This document shows positions 1-8,435 of a stretch of 64,000 bases of DNA, piece by piece. Below the pieces are notes generated by a model that did not search any database, was not told where the DNA came from, and saw nothing but the letters and a program-made list of their open reading frames with translations. The translations under genes were made by a program, and so were the position numbers. The first letter of the stretch is position 1, and the number at the start of each line of letters is the position of its first letter. This stretch comes from Nocardioides acrostichi (GTDB lineage: Bacteria > Actinomycetota > Actinomycetes > Propionibacteriales > Nocardioidaceae), in contig NZ_JADIVZ010000001.1 in NCBI RefSeq assembly GCF_015319165.1, positions 744,001 to 808,000 on the forward strand. The letters are read 5' to 3'.

Positions 1-2
1 CG

Positions 3-2561
3 GAGTCCCGCACCGCGCTCGTCGAACCCGGCGTGGTCCACGCCGACCTGCAGCGCGCGGCGGCGCCGCACGGGCTGCGGTTCGGCCCGGACCCGTCCAC
101 GCACACCCGCTGCACGATCGGCGGGATGATCGGCAACAACGCCTGCGGATCCCGAGCGCTCGGGTACGGCCGTACGGTCGACAACGTCGAGTCGCTCACG
201 GTCCGGTTCGGGAACGGCGAGACCGCCTCGCTCGGTGCGGCGGCGACGGGATCCGCCACGGGATCCCGGCTCGTCGACCTCGCCGCCGAGCACCTCGCGC
301 ACGTGCGCACCACCTTCGGGCGGTTCGGACGCCAGGTCAGCGGCTACGGCATGGAGCACCTGCTGCCGGAGAAGGGCCGCCGGGTCGAGCGGTTCCTGGT
401 TGGCAGCGAGGGCACCCTCGCCACCGTCCTGGAGGCGACCGTCCGCCTGGTAGCCGACGAGCCGGGTCGCCTGCTGCTCGTCCTGGGCTACGACTCCATG
501 GCGGAGGCCGCCGATGCCGTACCGCCGCTCCTCGCGACCGCCGGGGGCCGCATGATCGCCTGCGAGGGGCTCGACGCCAGGATCGTCGAGCTCGGCCGCA
601 GCGCAGGCCGGGCGGTTCCACAGCTGCCTCGCGGCGGTGGCTGGCTGTTCGCGGAGGTCGCCGGCGCCGACGCCAGCGCCGTGGCCGACCGGCTCCGGGT
701 CGCGTCTGGGGCCGCGTCGCACCGGCTGGTGACCGACCCGGGTGAGGCGGCAGCGCTCTGGAGGATCCGCGAGGACGGTGCCGGCCTGGCCGGTCGCTCG
801 CTCCCGACCGCCGCGCACTCCGGGTGGGAGGACGCCGCGGTGCCACCCGAGCACCTCGGGGCGTGGCTGCGCGACTTCGAGGAACTCCTCGCCGACCACG
901 ACCTGCGCGGCTACCCCTACGGCCACTTCGGCGACGGCTGCATCCACTGCCGCATCGACTTTCCCTTCGCGGCCGGCGACCCGGCGAGCGCCGAGGTCTT
1001 CCGGAGGTTCATGACGGCCTGCGCCGAGCGGCTCCGGCTGTACGGCGGGTCGCTGTCGGGCGAGCACGGTGACGGCCGGGTCCGCTCGGAGCTGCTGCCC
1101 ACCGTGTACGACGCGACGTCGCTCGCGCTGTTCGGCGCGGTCAAGGGGATCTGCGACCCGGACGGCCTGATGAACCCGGGCAACATCGTCGAGCCGGCGT
1201 CCATCACCGAGAATCTCCGCCCCACCCGCCCGGTGCGTGCTCCGGCGGTGCTCGGGTTGAACCTGCTCCACGACGGTGGAGATCTCGGTGCGGCGGTGCA
1301 CCGCTGCACCGGTGTCGGGAAGTGCGTCTCGCCGGCGACCTCCGGCGTCATGTGCCCGTCCTACCTGGCCACCCGGCAGGAGAAGGACTCCACGCGCGGC
1401 CGCGCCCGCGTCCTGCAGGAGGCCCTGGACGGAACCCTCGTCGACGGCCTGGCCGACGACGCGGTCCACGATGCGCTCGACCTGTGCCTGGCGTGCAAGG
1501 GCTGCGCGTCGGACTGTCCCACCGGTGTCGACATGGCCACCTACAAGTCCGAGGCGCTCTTCCAGAAGTACGACGCGCCCGGAGCCACCGCCCGCCGTCC
1601 GCGCTCCCATCTCATCCTGGGCCGCCTCCCGCTGTGGGCCCGGCTGATCCAGCCGGTCGCGCCAGTGGCCAACGCCACGCTCGCCCTGGGGCCGGTGGCC
1701 GCGGTCGCCAAGCGAGTGGCCGGCATCGATCAGCGGCGGGGCATCCCGCGGTTCGCCGACGTCTCCTTGCAGCGCTCGACGCAGAGCGCCTCGCTGGGGC
1801 AGGAAGCCCCGGACGTCTGGCTGTGGGCCGACTCGTTCACCGACCACTTCTCGACCGGGTCCGGTCACGCGGCCATCGCGTTCTTGGCCTCCCACGGGCT
1901 GACGGTGCGGGTCATCTCGAAGCGGGCGTGCTGCGGTCTCACCTGGATCACCACGGGCCAGCTCGACCGGGCCAGGGTCTTGATGCGCGAGAGCGTGGCG
2001 ACCCTGGCGCCCTACGTCGAGAGCGGCGTGCCGGTGTTCGCGCTCGAGCCCTCGTGCACCGCGACGCTGCGCTCGGACTCGGTCGAGCTCGTCGGACCCG
2101 AGCGGATCGAGCAGGCTCGCACCGTCGCGGCGGGTGTCCTCACCTTCGCCGAGCTCATCACCCGGCTCGATCTACCGCTGCCGGACCTGCGCGGGGTCGA
2201 CGTCGTGGCCCAGCCGCACTGCCACCAGTCCGCCGTGCTCGGATGGGACGCTGACCGGGCGCTGCTCGAGCGCGCCGGGGCGAGGGTCACCCGGGTACCC
2301 GGGTGCTGCGGTCTGGCCGGGAACTTCGGCGTCGAGCAGGGCCACTACGAGGTCTCGGTCGCGGTCGCCGAGACGCACCTGCTTCCGGCAGTGCGGTCCC
2401 GACCGGACGCCGTGGTGCTGGCCGACGGGATGTCCTGCCGCATTCAGCTCCACGACCTGGCCGGCGTACCGGCACTGCACCTGGCCGAGCTGTTCGCGGC
2501 GAGGGCGGATGGCGCACACGCGTCGCTCTCCCGCGGGCCGTCGACACGTCGAGGCGGTTGA
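3..2561 (+). CDS. FAD-linked oxidase / 4Fe-4S / CCG-domain fusion protein, 5'-truncated
   Basis: This is a D-2-hydroxyacid dehydrogenase-type flavoprotein fused to an iron-sulfur half (D-lactate dehydrogenase/YdiJ-like architecture). The reading frame is open to the left edge, and conserved FAD-domain sequence (RTALVEPGVVHADL) lies before the first GTG, so the true start is upstream of the window. Visible in order: the FAD-binding region (GGMIGNNACGSRALGYGR), the FAD-oxidase C-domain (YGHFGDGCIHCR, SGEHGDGR, NPGNIVEP), two ferredoxin-like cysteine clusters (CTGVGKC..C and CLACKGCASDCPTG), then the CCG domains (RACCGL, EPSCTA, QPHCHQ, GCCGLAGNFG). It probably oxidises a D-2-hydroxy acid and passes electrons to a membrane acceptor. 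It is convergent with the zinc dehydrogenase gene. Family assignment is firm; the substrate is unknown. Confidence 0.9.
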   Translation, partial: ESRTALVEPGVVHADLQRAAAPHGLRFGPDPSTHTRCTIGGMIGNNACGSRALGYGRTVDNVESLTVRFGNGETASLGAAATGSATGSRLVDLAAEHLAHVRTTFGRFGRQVSGYGMEHLLPEKGRRVERFLVGSEGTLATVLEATVRLVADEPGRLLLVLGYDSMAEAADAVPPLLATAGGRMIACEGLDARIVELGRSAGRAVPQLPRGGGWLFAEVAGADASAVADRLRVASGAASHRLVTDPGEAAALWRIREDGAGLAGRSLPTAAHSGWEDAAVPPEHLGAWLRDFEELLADHDLRGYPYGHFGDGCIHCRIDFPFAAGDPASAEVFRRFMTACAERLRLYGGSLSGEHGDGRVRSELLPTVYDATSLALFGAVKGICDPDGLMNPGNIVEPASITENLRPTRPVRAPAVLGLNLLHDGGDLGAAVHRCTGVGKCVSPATSGVMCPSYLATRQEKDSTRGRARVLQEALDGTLVDGLADDAVHDALDLCLACKGCASDCPTGVDMATYKSEALFQKYDAPGATARRPRSHLILGRLPLWARLIQPVAPVANATLALGPVAAVAKRVAGIDQRRGIPRFADVSLQRSTQSASLGQEAPDVWLWADSFTDHFSTGSGHAAIAFLASHGLTVRVISKRACCGLTWITTGQLDRARVLMRESVATLAPYVESGVPVFALEPSCTATLRSDSVELVGPERIEQARTVAAGVLTFAELITRLDLPLPDLRGVDVVAQPHCHQSAVLGWDADRALLERAGARVTRVPGCCGLAGNFGVEQGHYEVSVAVAETHLLPAVRSRPDAVVLADGMSCRIQLHDLAGVPALHLAELFAARADGAHASLSRGPSTRRGG

Positions 2562-2620
2562 GCCCAGGACCGTCCACGGGATGCGCCGGAGCGAGGCCGG
2601 CGGGTGCGGTCCTCGCACGG

Positions 2621-2649
2621 CCTCAGATGGCCTCAGATGCCTCAGATGG
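2621..2649. repeat. Three tandem copies of CCTCAGATG at a convergent gene junction
   Basis: CCTCAGATG occurs at 2621, 2631 and 2640 (spacings 10 and 9). The third copy contains the stop codon of the minus-strand zinc dehydrogenase. The repeat looks like replication slippage in the 80-nt spacer between two convergent genes. No hairpin terminator is obvious here. Confidence 0.7.
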
Positions 2650-3727
2650 CCAGGGCGCTGTGGCGTCTCGTGACGGTCGTGTCCAAGGACGGCAGGAGGA
2701 CCACCTTGCCGGCATCGCCCTGCATCAGATCGAGCGCCGCGGGCAGCTCGTGCAGGGGCAGTCGGTGAGTGATCAGCTGCTGGAGGTCGACCGTGCCGCT
2801 GAGCACGAGGCCCGAGAGCCGATCCCACGTGGCCCACAAGGAACGACCGAAGCTGCCACGCAACGTCAGTCCGCGCGTGATCAGCGTCCGCGTCACCGCG
2901 AGCGGGAACTCGCCGTTGACGAGCCCGACGGCCATGACGGTGCCCTCGTTGCGCACGCACCGCACCAGCGTCGTGAGCGCCGGCAGAGCCCCTGAGCACT
3001 CGAAGGCCACGTCGAAGCCGTGCCGGTTCGCTGTGACCAGGTCGCCCCACTCGAGCGGGTCGACCTGCACGTCGAGTCCGACCACGCCACGGCCCAGCTG
3101 CTCCGCGCGAGCCCGGCGCACTCCGTTGGGCTCGATCACGACGACCTGCCGTGCGTTGTGAGCCGAGGCGATCTGCGCCAGGACCAGCCCTACCGGTCCG
3201 GCGCCGCTGATCAGGACACTCGCCCCGGCGAGGGGGACGCCGCAGCGTAGGACGGCGTGCATCGCGCTCCCGGCCGGCTCCAGGAGAGCGGCGGCCTCGA
3301 GTCCGATCTCGTCCGGCAGCACGAAGCAGCTGCGAGCCGGCACGACCACTCGTTCGGCGAACGCTCCGTCGACATCGATCCCGAGCAGCCGCATGGCCTG
3401 GCAGTTGTGGCCGGCCGCGGTGCGGCAGTAGAAGCACTCGCCGCAGCCCAGGTGGGTCTCGACCGCGACACGCATGCCCTCCCGAAGACCGTGGGTGTCG
3501 GGGCCGACCTCGACGATGGTGCCGGCGACCTCGTGCCCCATGGTGACCGGGTAGGTCAGCCCGAGTTCGAGGGCGGCCGTGGTCGAGTGGTAGATCTCTG
3601 CGTCGGTACCGCACACCGAGGTCGCCCCGACACCGATGCGGACCTGGCCCGGGCCGAGGGTGGGCTCTGGACGGTCGGTGACGAACGTGCACCCGACACG
3701 CTCGTCGGCCTTGACCACGGCGCGCAT
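2642..3727 (-). CDS. Zinc-dependent medium-chain alcohol dehydrogenase
   Basis: This is an NAD(P)-dependent zinc alcohol dehydrogenase of the MDR superfamily, 361 aa when started at the ATG at 3727 (MRAVVKADERVGC). A longer open frame upstream lies inside the next gene and is not used. Visible features are the catalytic-zinc region (SVCGTDAEIYHS, then TMGHEVAGTIVEVG), the structural-zinc cysteines (CGECFYC plus a later Cys), and the Rossmann fold (SGAGPVGLVLAQIA). The gene is last in a six-gene minus-strand operon; its ATG overlaps the GlcD-type stop codon (TGATG), suggesting translational coupling. It probably interconverts an alcohol or hydroxy acid and a carbonyl intermediate of the operon's pathway. 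Threonine/sorbitol dehydrogenase-like relatives are possible; the substrate is undetermined. Confidence 0.9.
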   Translation of the reverse strand: MRAVVKADERVGCTFVTDRPEPTLGPGQVRIGVGATSVCGTDAEIYHSTTAALELGLTYPVTMGHEVAGTIVEVGPDTHGLREGMRVAVETHLGCGECFYCRTAAGHNCQAMRLLGIDVDGAFAERVVVPARSCFVLPDEIGLEAAALLEPAGSAMHAVLRCGVPLAGASVLISGAGPVGLVLAQIASAHNARQVVVIEPNGVRRARAEQLGRGVVGLDVQVDPLEWGDLVTANRHGFDVAFECSGALPALTTLVRCVRNEGTVMAVGLVNGEFPLAVTRTLITRGLTLRGSFGRSLWATWDRLSGLVLSGTVDLQQLITHRLPLHELPAALDLMQGDAGKVVLLPSLDTTVTRRHSALAI

Positions 3728-5139
3728 CAGACGACACCCGACTCGACGCTCGGAGCGAGCACCGCGCCCGGGTTCAGGCGAGCGGACGGGTCGAGAGCGC
3801 GACGGACAGCGAGTTGAACGTCGCGGGCGACCGGGTCGAGCTCGCGTTCCAGCCACGCCGCCTTCAGTCGCCCGACTCCGTGTTCGCCGGTGATCGTGCC
3901 CCCCAGCTCGAGCGCTGCGCCGGTCATGGCGTCGAACGCCCGCACGGCTGCGGCCCTGCTGGCCGGGTCGGCGTCGTCGTAGATCACCGTCGGGTGCATG
4001 TTGCCGTCCCCGGCGTGTCCGAACACCCCGATGGTCAGGCCCTCGGCTGTCGCGACTCGCTCCACGCGAGCGATGAGGTCGACGATGCGCGAGCGCGGAA
4101 CGCAGACATCGTCGAGGAGCCAGTCCCCGAGCCTCTCCAGTGCCGGGAGGGCAAGTCGTCGCGCGTGCAGCAGCATGGCCGACTCCTCAGGGTCACTGCT
4201 CGTGACGGTGTCGATGGCGGAGCTGCCACGACATGCCTCCTCGAACGCGGTGACGTCGGCCGCGGCGGTGGAGCTGTCGCTTTGAACGAGCAGGACGGCG
4301 CCGACAGTGTCGTCGAAGCCGAGAGGTGAGAGCTGTTCGATGGCGGCGAGGGTGGTCCGGTCGAGGAGTTCGAGCATCGACGGAGTCGCACCGGTGGAGA
4401 GGATGGACTGGACTGCGTCGCCGGCGGCACCTGCATCCGGGAACGTGGCCAGCAGGGTCGTCGGCGGGTCCGGGGCCGGCACCAGGCGCAGCGTGACCTC
4501 GGTGATGACGCCGAGGGTGCCTTCGGATCCGACGAAGAGGCTGGTCAGGTCGTAGCCGGCGACGCCCTTGACGGTGCCGGTGCCGGTGCGCAGCACGCGA
4601 CCGTCGGCCAAGACCACCTCGAGGGCGAGGACGAAGTCGCCGGTGACCCCGTACTTCACACAGCACATCCCGCCGGCGTTGGTGGCCACGTTGCCGCCGA
4701 TGCTGCAGATCTCGACGCTGCCCGGGTCCGGGGGGTACAGCAGGGCATGCTCGAAGACGGCTTCACGCAGCGCCGAGGTGATGACGCCGGGCTGCACCAC
4801 CGCCACCTTGTCGACGGGGTCGATACGAAGGATCGTGTTCAGCCGGCGCGTGCTGAGCACGACCGCCCCCTCGACGGCGTTGGCGCCACCGCTGAGCCCG
4901 GAGCCGGCGCCCCGTGTGATGACGCAGAGGCCGAGGCGGTGGGTCGCGGCCAGGCACTGGGAGACCTCGGCGGTACTGCGCGGCAGAAGCACGAGCCCAG
5001 GCAGATGTCGGCCGGTGAACCGCGACTCGTCGTGGGCATAGCTGACGAGCAGGTCGGGATCCCTGAGGACGATCTGTTCTGGAAGCTCTGCGGCGAGCGC
5101 ATCGAGCGCGCTGCCGGTGGCCTGGCCGAGTTCAGACAC
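3727..5139 (-). CDS. FAD-binding oxidase, GlcD / D-lactate dehydrogenase type
   Basis: 470 aa, the usual length for glycolate oxidase subunit GlcD and cytosolic D-lactate dehydrogenase-like flavoproteins. The N-terminal PCMH-type FAD domain shows TRGAGSGLSGGA and the GGNVATNAGGMCCVKYG segment. The C-terminal domain shows GHAGDGNMHP and ITGEHGVGRLK followed by NPGAVL, all hallmark positions of the family. There is no Fe-S half, unlike the gene at the left edge of the window, so electrons must pass to another acceptor. The start overlaps the upstream SDR gene by 8 nt and the stop overlaps the downstream dehydrogenase start. Two 2-hydroxyacid-type flavoproteins within 5 kb suggest that 2-hydroxy acids are central to this locus (inference). 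Confidence 0.92.
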   Translation of the reverse strand: MSELGQATGSALDALAAELPEQIVLRDPDLLVSYAHDESRFTGRHLPGLVLLPRSTAEVSQCLAATHRLGLCVITRGAGSGLSGGANAVEGAVVLSTRRLNTILRIDPVDKVAVVQPGVITSALREAVFEHALLYPPDPGSVEICSIGGNVATNAGGMCCVKYGVTGDFVLALEVVLADGRVLRTGTGTVKGVAGYDLTSLFVGSEGTLGVITEVTLRLVPAPDPPTTLLATFPDAGAAGDAVQSILSTGATPSMLELLDRTTLAAIEQLSPLGFDDTVGAVLLVQSDSSTAAADVTAFEEACRGSSAIDTVTSSDPEESAMLLHARRLALPALERLGDWLLDDVCVPRSRIVDLIARVERVATAEGLTIGVFGHAGDGNMHPTVIYDDADPASRAAAVRAFDAMTGAALELGGTITGEHGVGRLKAAWLERELDPVARDVQLAVRRALDPSARLNPGAVLAPSVESGVV

Positions 5140-5935
5140 AGCGAGCTGCCAGTCCGCCGTCGATGGGCAGCAGGATGCCGTTGATGTACGCGGCGCGGTC
5201 GCTCATCAAGAACAAGGCTGCCTCGGCGACGTCCCATGGGCTGCCCATGCGACCGGTCGGGCTGGTGGCGTGCCGGGCCTCGATCTCGGCCGCGAGGGCG
5301 GCTGGGGTCGTGACGATCTGGTTCCCGACCAGAGGCGTGTCGATCAGTCCGGGGGCGACGGCATTGGCCCGAATGCCGCGGGCGGCGTAGGTCAGGGCGA
5401 GGGAGACCGTGAGCTGGTTGACTCCGGCCTTGGCGGCGTTGTAGGCGGGATAGACGTACCCGGTGTCGCGGATGCTGGCGACGGAGGACACGTTGACGAT
5501 GGAGCCCTTTCCGCGGGCGAGCATGTGCGGCAGCACGTGGCGTGCCGTCAGGTAGCAACTCGTGACGTTGACCGCCATGGCGGTGTCCCATCGCTCCCGC
5601 TCGAGGTCGATGACCTCGCCGCCGATCGCGGCGCCGACGTTGTTGTGCAGGCCTCCGGGGGCTTCCCAGGCAGCGGTGACCTGGGCGACGGCGCGGGCGA
5701 TGTCGTCCTCGTCGGTCACGTCGGCGTGGACCGCGAGAGCGGTGCCGCCTTCGGAACCGATCCTCTGCGCCACCCGCTCAGCCTCGGCCGGGTGGCGGTC
5801 GACGCACGCCACGGCGGCCCCCGCCCGTGCGTAGGTGAGCGCAGCGGCCTCGCCGTTGCTCAGGGCCGCACCACTGGAGCCGGCGCCGAACACCATGACG
5901 ACCGTGCCGCTGAGTTCGCCTTCCAGGCCGGTCAC
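5132..5935 (-). CDS. Short-chain dehydrogenase/reductase (SDR)
   Basis: A classical SDR of 267 aa. The GTG at 5935 was chosen because it makes a GTGA overlap with the upstream stop and leaves only a short leader before the Rossmann glycine motif (GAGSSGAALSNG, a variant of TGxxxGxG). The expected NNxG-like segment (NNVGAAIGGE), the catalytic Ser (VNVSS) and the YPAYNAAK active-site motif are present. It likely oxidises or reduces a hydroxyacyl or alcohol intermediate using NAD(P). It is the fourth gene of the operon running from the thiolase to the zinc dehydrogenase. The substrate cannot be deduced. Confidence 0.9.
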   Translation of the reverse strand: MTGLEGELSGTVVMVFGAGSSGAALSNGEAAALTYARAGAAVACVDRHPAEAERVAQRIGSEGGTALAVHADVTDEDDIARAVAQVTAAWEAPGGLHNNVGAAIGGEVIDLERERWDTAMAVNVTSCYLTARHVLPHMLARGKGSIVNVSSVASIRDTGYVYPAYNAAKAGVNQLTVSLALTYAARGIRANAVAPGLIDTPLVGNQIVTTPAALAAEIEARHATSPTGRMGSPWDVAEAALFLMSDRAAYINGILLPIDGGLAARCV

Positions 5936-6828
5936 GACGATACGTCCTCGAGGAGCAGTTCGACGGTCACCGCGACGATGTTGTCGTCCGTGAGCAGACC
6001 GATGTGCACTCGCCCGTACCGATCGATGACGACCGCCGAGACCTGGTGGTCGACCGCACCGTGCGGGGCGAGGCGAACTCGGCCGCTCAGGGACACCTCG
6101 GTCGCGGGCCCATCGACGATGAGGAGGCCGGACGCACGTTCGAGCGCCGCACCGACGAGGCTGCCCAGGCTCCCCGACAGGGCAGCCTCGGTGAGTCCAT
6201 GCTCGCGCATGATGGCGGCGCAGCTCGCGATGAGGTTCTCGCCGGCGCACACCCGCGACATCACTGCCCGGTGGGTCTCGGCGGGGGCGACCGGCCGACT
6301 GGCGGCACCGAGGGCCGGCGCGAACACGGGCAGATAGCTCTCCGGGTCGTCGGTGCTGGTCAGGTCGACGTTCTCGAGGGCGTGCACGATGGCCTGAAGC
6401 CCGGACGCACCGATCCACGTCTCCGGCCACAGGTGGCCGCCGCGCAATCGGCCATCGGCGTCGAACCATGCGGCATGACAGTGGATGAACCTCTTCTCGT
6501 CGCGGAAGCCGACGGTCGCAGACCCGGCCAGGAGCCGCACCGGTCCCAGGGCGTGCTGGGTCTCGCAGTACCCGACGACCGGTCCGGTGGCCCCGCCTAT
6601 CGCGGGGAAGCAGTAGTCGACCGCGGACAGCACGCCATCGAGGAGCTCCACCTGTCCGCAGGTGACACCGGCGGCGCTCAGCGCTTCGTCCAATGCGTCG
6701 AGGAGTCGAGCCCCCGGTCGCAGCGTCACCCGGTGGACGCGGGTTGCGGTCGGAACCGGGATGATCCGGTCTGCCGAGCGGGGTCCACGATGGCCGAGAG
6801 GCTCGAAGAGACACGTCAGGGTCGTCAT
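5932..6828 (-). CDS. Tandem PCC/PPC-domain (DUF296) protein
   Basis: 298 aa, about twice a single PPC (plants and prokaryotes conserved, DUF296) domain. The first copy carries the hallmark metal-site-like segment FIHCHAAWFDADGRLRGGHL around the middle of the protein. The C-terminal half resembles a second, degenerate copy: CAGENLIASCAAIMREHG, then VSAVVIDRYGRVHIGLL lacking the HxH pair. In plants this fold is fused to AT-hooks; bacterial single-domain members are trimeric proteins of unknown function. No AT-hook is visible. The gene overlaps its neighbours on both sides by 4 nt (ATGA with the ligase, GTGA with the SDR), so it is part of the acyl-CoA operon. An enzymatic or CoA-ester-binding role there is inference. 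Confidence 0.8.
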   Translation of the reverse strand: MTTLTCLFEPLGHRGPRSADRIIPVPTATRVHRVTLRPGARLLDALDEALSAAGVTCGQVELLDGVLSAVDYCFPAIGGATGPVVGYCETQHALGPVRLLAGSATVGFRDEKRFIHCHAAWFDADGRLRGGHLWPETWIGASGLQAIVHALENVDLTSTDDPESYLPVFAPALGAASRPVAPAETHRAVMSRVCAGENLIASCAAIMREHGLTEAALSGSLGSLVGAALERASGLLIVDGPATEVSLSGRVRLAPHGAVDHQVSAVVIDRYGRVHIGLLTDDNIVAVTVELLLEDVSS

Positions 6829-8435
6829 ACCGGGGCCTTCTCCGCGGCGGGGCGCCAGCCGCGCGCCACGAGCTCGTCACGAATGGTCCGACGCACGACC
6901 TTGCCGTACCCGGAACGGGGCAGCTCGTCCCAGAACACGACGTCGCGGGGCACCTTGTAGCGCGCCATCCGCGGTGCCAGCCAAGCGCGGAGCTCCTCGG
7001 CGTCGACCGTCGTCGCGGGGTCGAGGACGCAGACTGCGACGCCGACCTCGCCCCAGGTCGGGTCGGGCATCCCGAGCACGACGGCCTCACGGACGGCGGG
7101 ATGCGCGAGCATCTTCTCCTCGATGTCGCGCGGATGCACGTTGGAGCCGCCCGAGATGTACATGTCGGAGAGCCGACCGGTGATGAACAAGAAGCCCTCG
7201 TCATCGACGAACCCGATGTCTCCCGTGCGGAACCAGCCGTCGCGGAACGCGGATGCGTTCGCGGCCGGGTTGTCGAGGTACTCCCGGAACACTCCGGGCC
7301 CCGCCACGCAGATCTCGCCGGCCTCGCCGGCCGCGAGCTCCGCGCCGTCGTCGTCTTGGATGCTGACCTGCATCCCCGTGCGGGGGTAGCCGCACGTGCC
7401 GAAGTCGACGCCCGCGGGCGATGGTCGCCCATGGTTGCGGCTCGGAAGGACGGTGATGTTGCCCGTCACCTCGGCGAGACCGTAGTACTGGACCAGCACG
7501 TCGCCGAGGGTCGCTCGCGCTCGCTGCTGGTCCACCGACGGCATCGGGGCGCCGGCGTAGACGACGTACTGCAGGGTCGAGTGGTCGTGCTCGTCGACGC
7601 TGGGATCCTCGACGAGCAGCTTCACGATCGTCGGGACGGTGAAGATGTTCGAGACCCGTTCCCGCTCGACCAGTGCCCAGGCCTCAGCGGGGACCAGGCT
7701 GGGGCTGGCGGGAATCACTGTCGTCGCCCCGCGCGCCACCTGCGGCAAGAGATGGACGCCGGCACCGTGGGAGAGGGGCGCGACGACGAGCGAGCTGTGG
7801 GTCTCGTCGGTGGTCGGCATGAGGTCGGCGAGATGATTCGTGACCACGTACCCGAGCTGGTCATGGGTGAGGACCGCCGCCTTCGGGGTGCCGGACGTAC
7901 CGCTGGTGAAGAAGTACCAGGCGGGGTCACCAGCCCACACCGATGCGTCCGCGACGGCCTCCTCGCTGTCGGCCACACCGCTGATGGCACCGGTTCCCTC
8001 GAGCGCGAGACCGAGGACACCGGCGGGGAGGTCGCGTTCGCTGAGCACAGCGGCCACGTGGGAGGTGGTGCTGGCGTGGGCGACCATCGCGACCGGTCGA
8101 CACACGGACGCGATCTTCTTGATGTCGGCGTCGTGCAGGCGGCTGTTGACCGGCGCGAGAACCCCACCCGCTCGCCACACGGCGAACATGGCCTGGATGA
8201 ACTCGGGGTGGTTGGGGCCGTCGAGCAGGACGCAGTCCCCGGGTGCCAGGCCTCGGCGCAGCAGCTCGGCGGCGAGCGCGCTGACGCGTCGGTCCAGCTC
8301 ACGCCAGGTCCACCGGACGTCGCCGTGGACGATCGCGTCACGGTGGGGCAGTCGTCGGGCCGTCTGGGTGAGCAGGTGGGCCAGGTTGACGGCCCGGTGA
8401 CGCGGTGTCGAGGCCGCAGGCGTCGCGCCGCTCAC
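6825..8435 (-). CDS. AMP-dependent acyl-CoA synthetase / ligase
   Basis: A 536-aa ANL-superfamily adenylating enzyme that activates a carboxylic acid to its CoA thioester. The GTG start at 8435 gives a GTGA overlap with the thiolase stop. Visible are the P-loop-like motif (FFTSGTSGTPKAAVLTH), the adenylate motif (YYGLAEVTG), the hinge (WFRTGDIGFVDDEG, then GRLSDMYISGG) and a C-terminal catalytic-lysine region (LPRSGYGKVVRR). It is encoded second in the operon, after a thiolase, which suggests the substrate is activated and later cleaved thiolytically. Whether the acid is aromatic, fatty or alicyclic cannot be told. Confidence 0.92.
   Translation of the reverse strand: MSGATPAASTPRHRAVNLAHLLTQTARRLPHRDAIVHGDVRWTWRELDRRVSALAAELLRRGLAPGDCVLLDGPNHPEFIQAMFAVWRAGGVLAPVNSRLHDADIKKIASVCRPVAMVAHASTTSHVAAVLSERDLPAGVLGLALEGTGAISGVADSEEAVADASVWAGDPAWYFFTSGTSGTPKAAVLTHDQLGYVVTNHLADLMPTTDETHSSLVVAPLSHGAGVHLLPQVARGATTVIPASPSLVPAEAWALVERERVSNIFTVPTIVKLLVEDPSVDEHDHSTLQYVVYAGAPMPSVDQQRARATLGDVLVQYYGLAEVTGNITVLPSRNHGRPSPAGVDFGTCGYPRTGMQVSIQDDDGAELAAGEAGEICVAGPGVFREYLDNPAANASAFRDGWFRTGDIGFVDDEGFLFITGRLSDMYISGGSNVHPRDIEEKMLAHPAVREAVVLGMPDPTWGEVGVAVCVLDPATTVDAEELRAWLAPRMARYKVPRDVVFWDELPRSGYGKVVRRTIRDELVARGWRPAAEKAPV

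Noticed and set aside
2172..3737. A 521-codon minus-strand frame overlapping the zinc dehydrogenase
   Set aside because: Arginine-rich shadow in another frame of the dehydrogenase; no motif.
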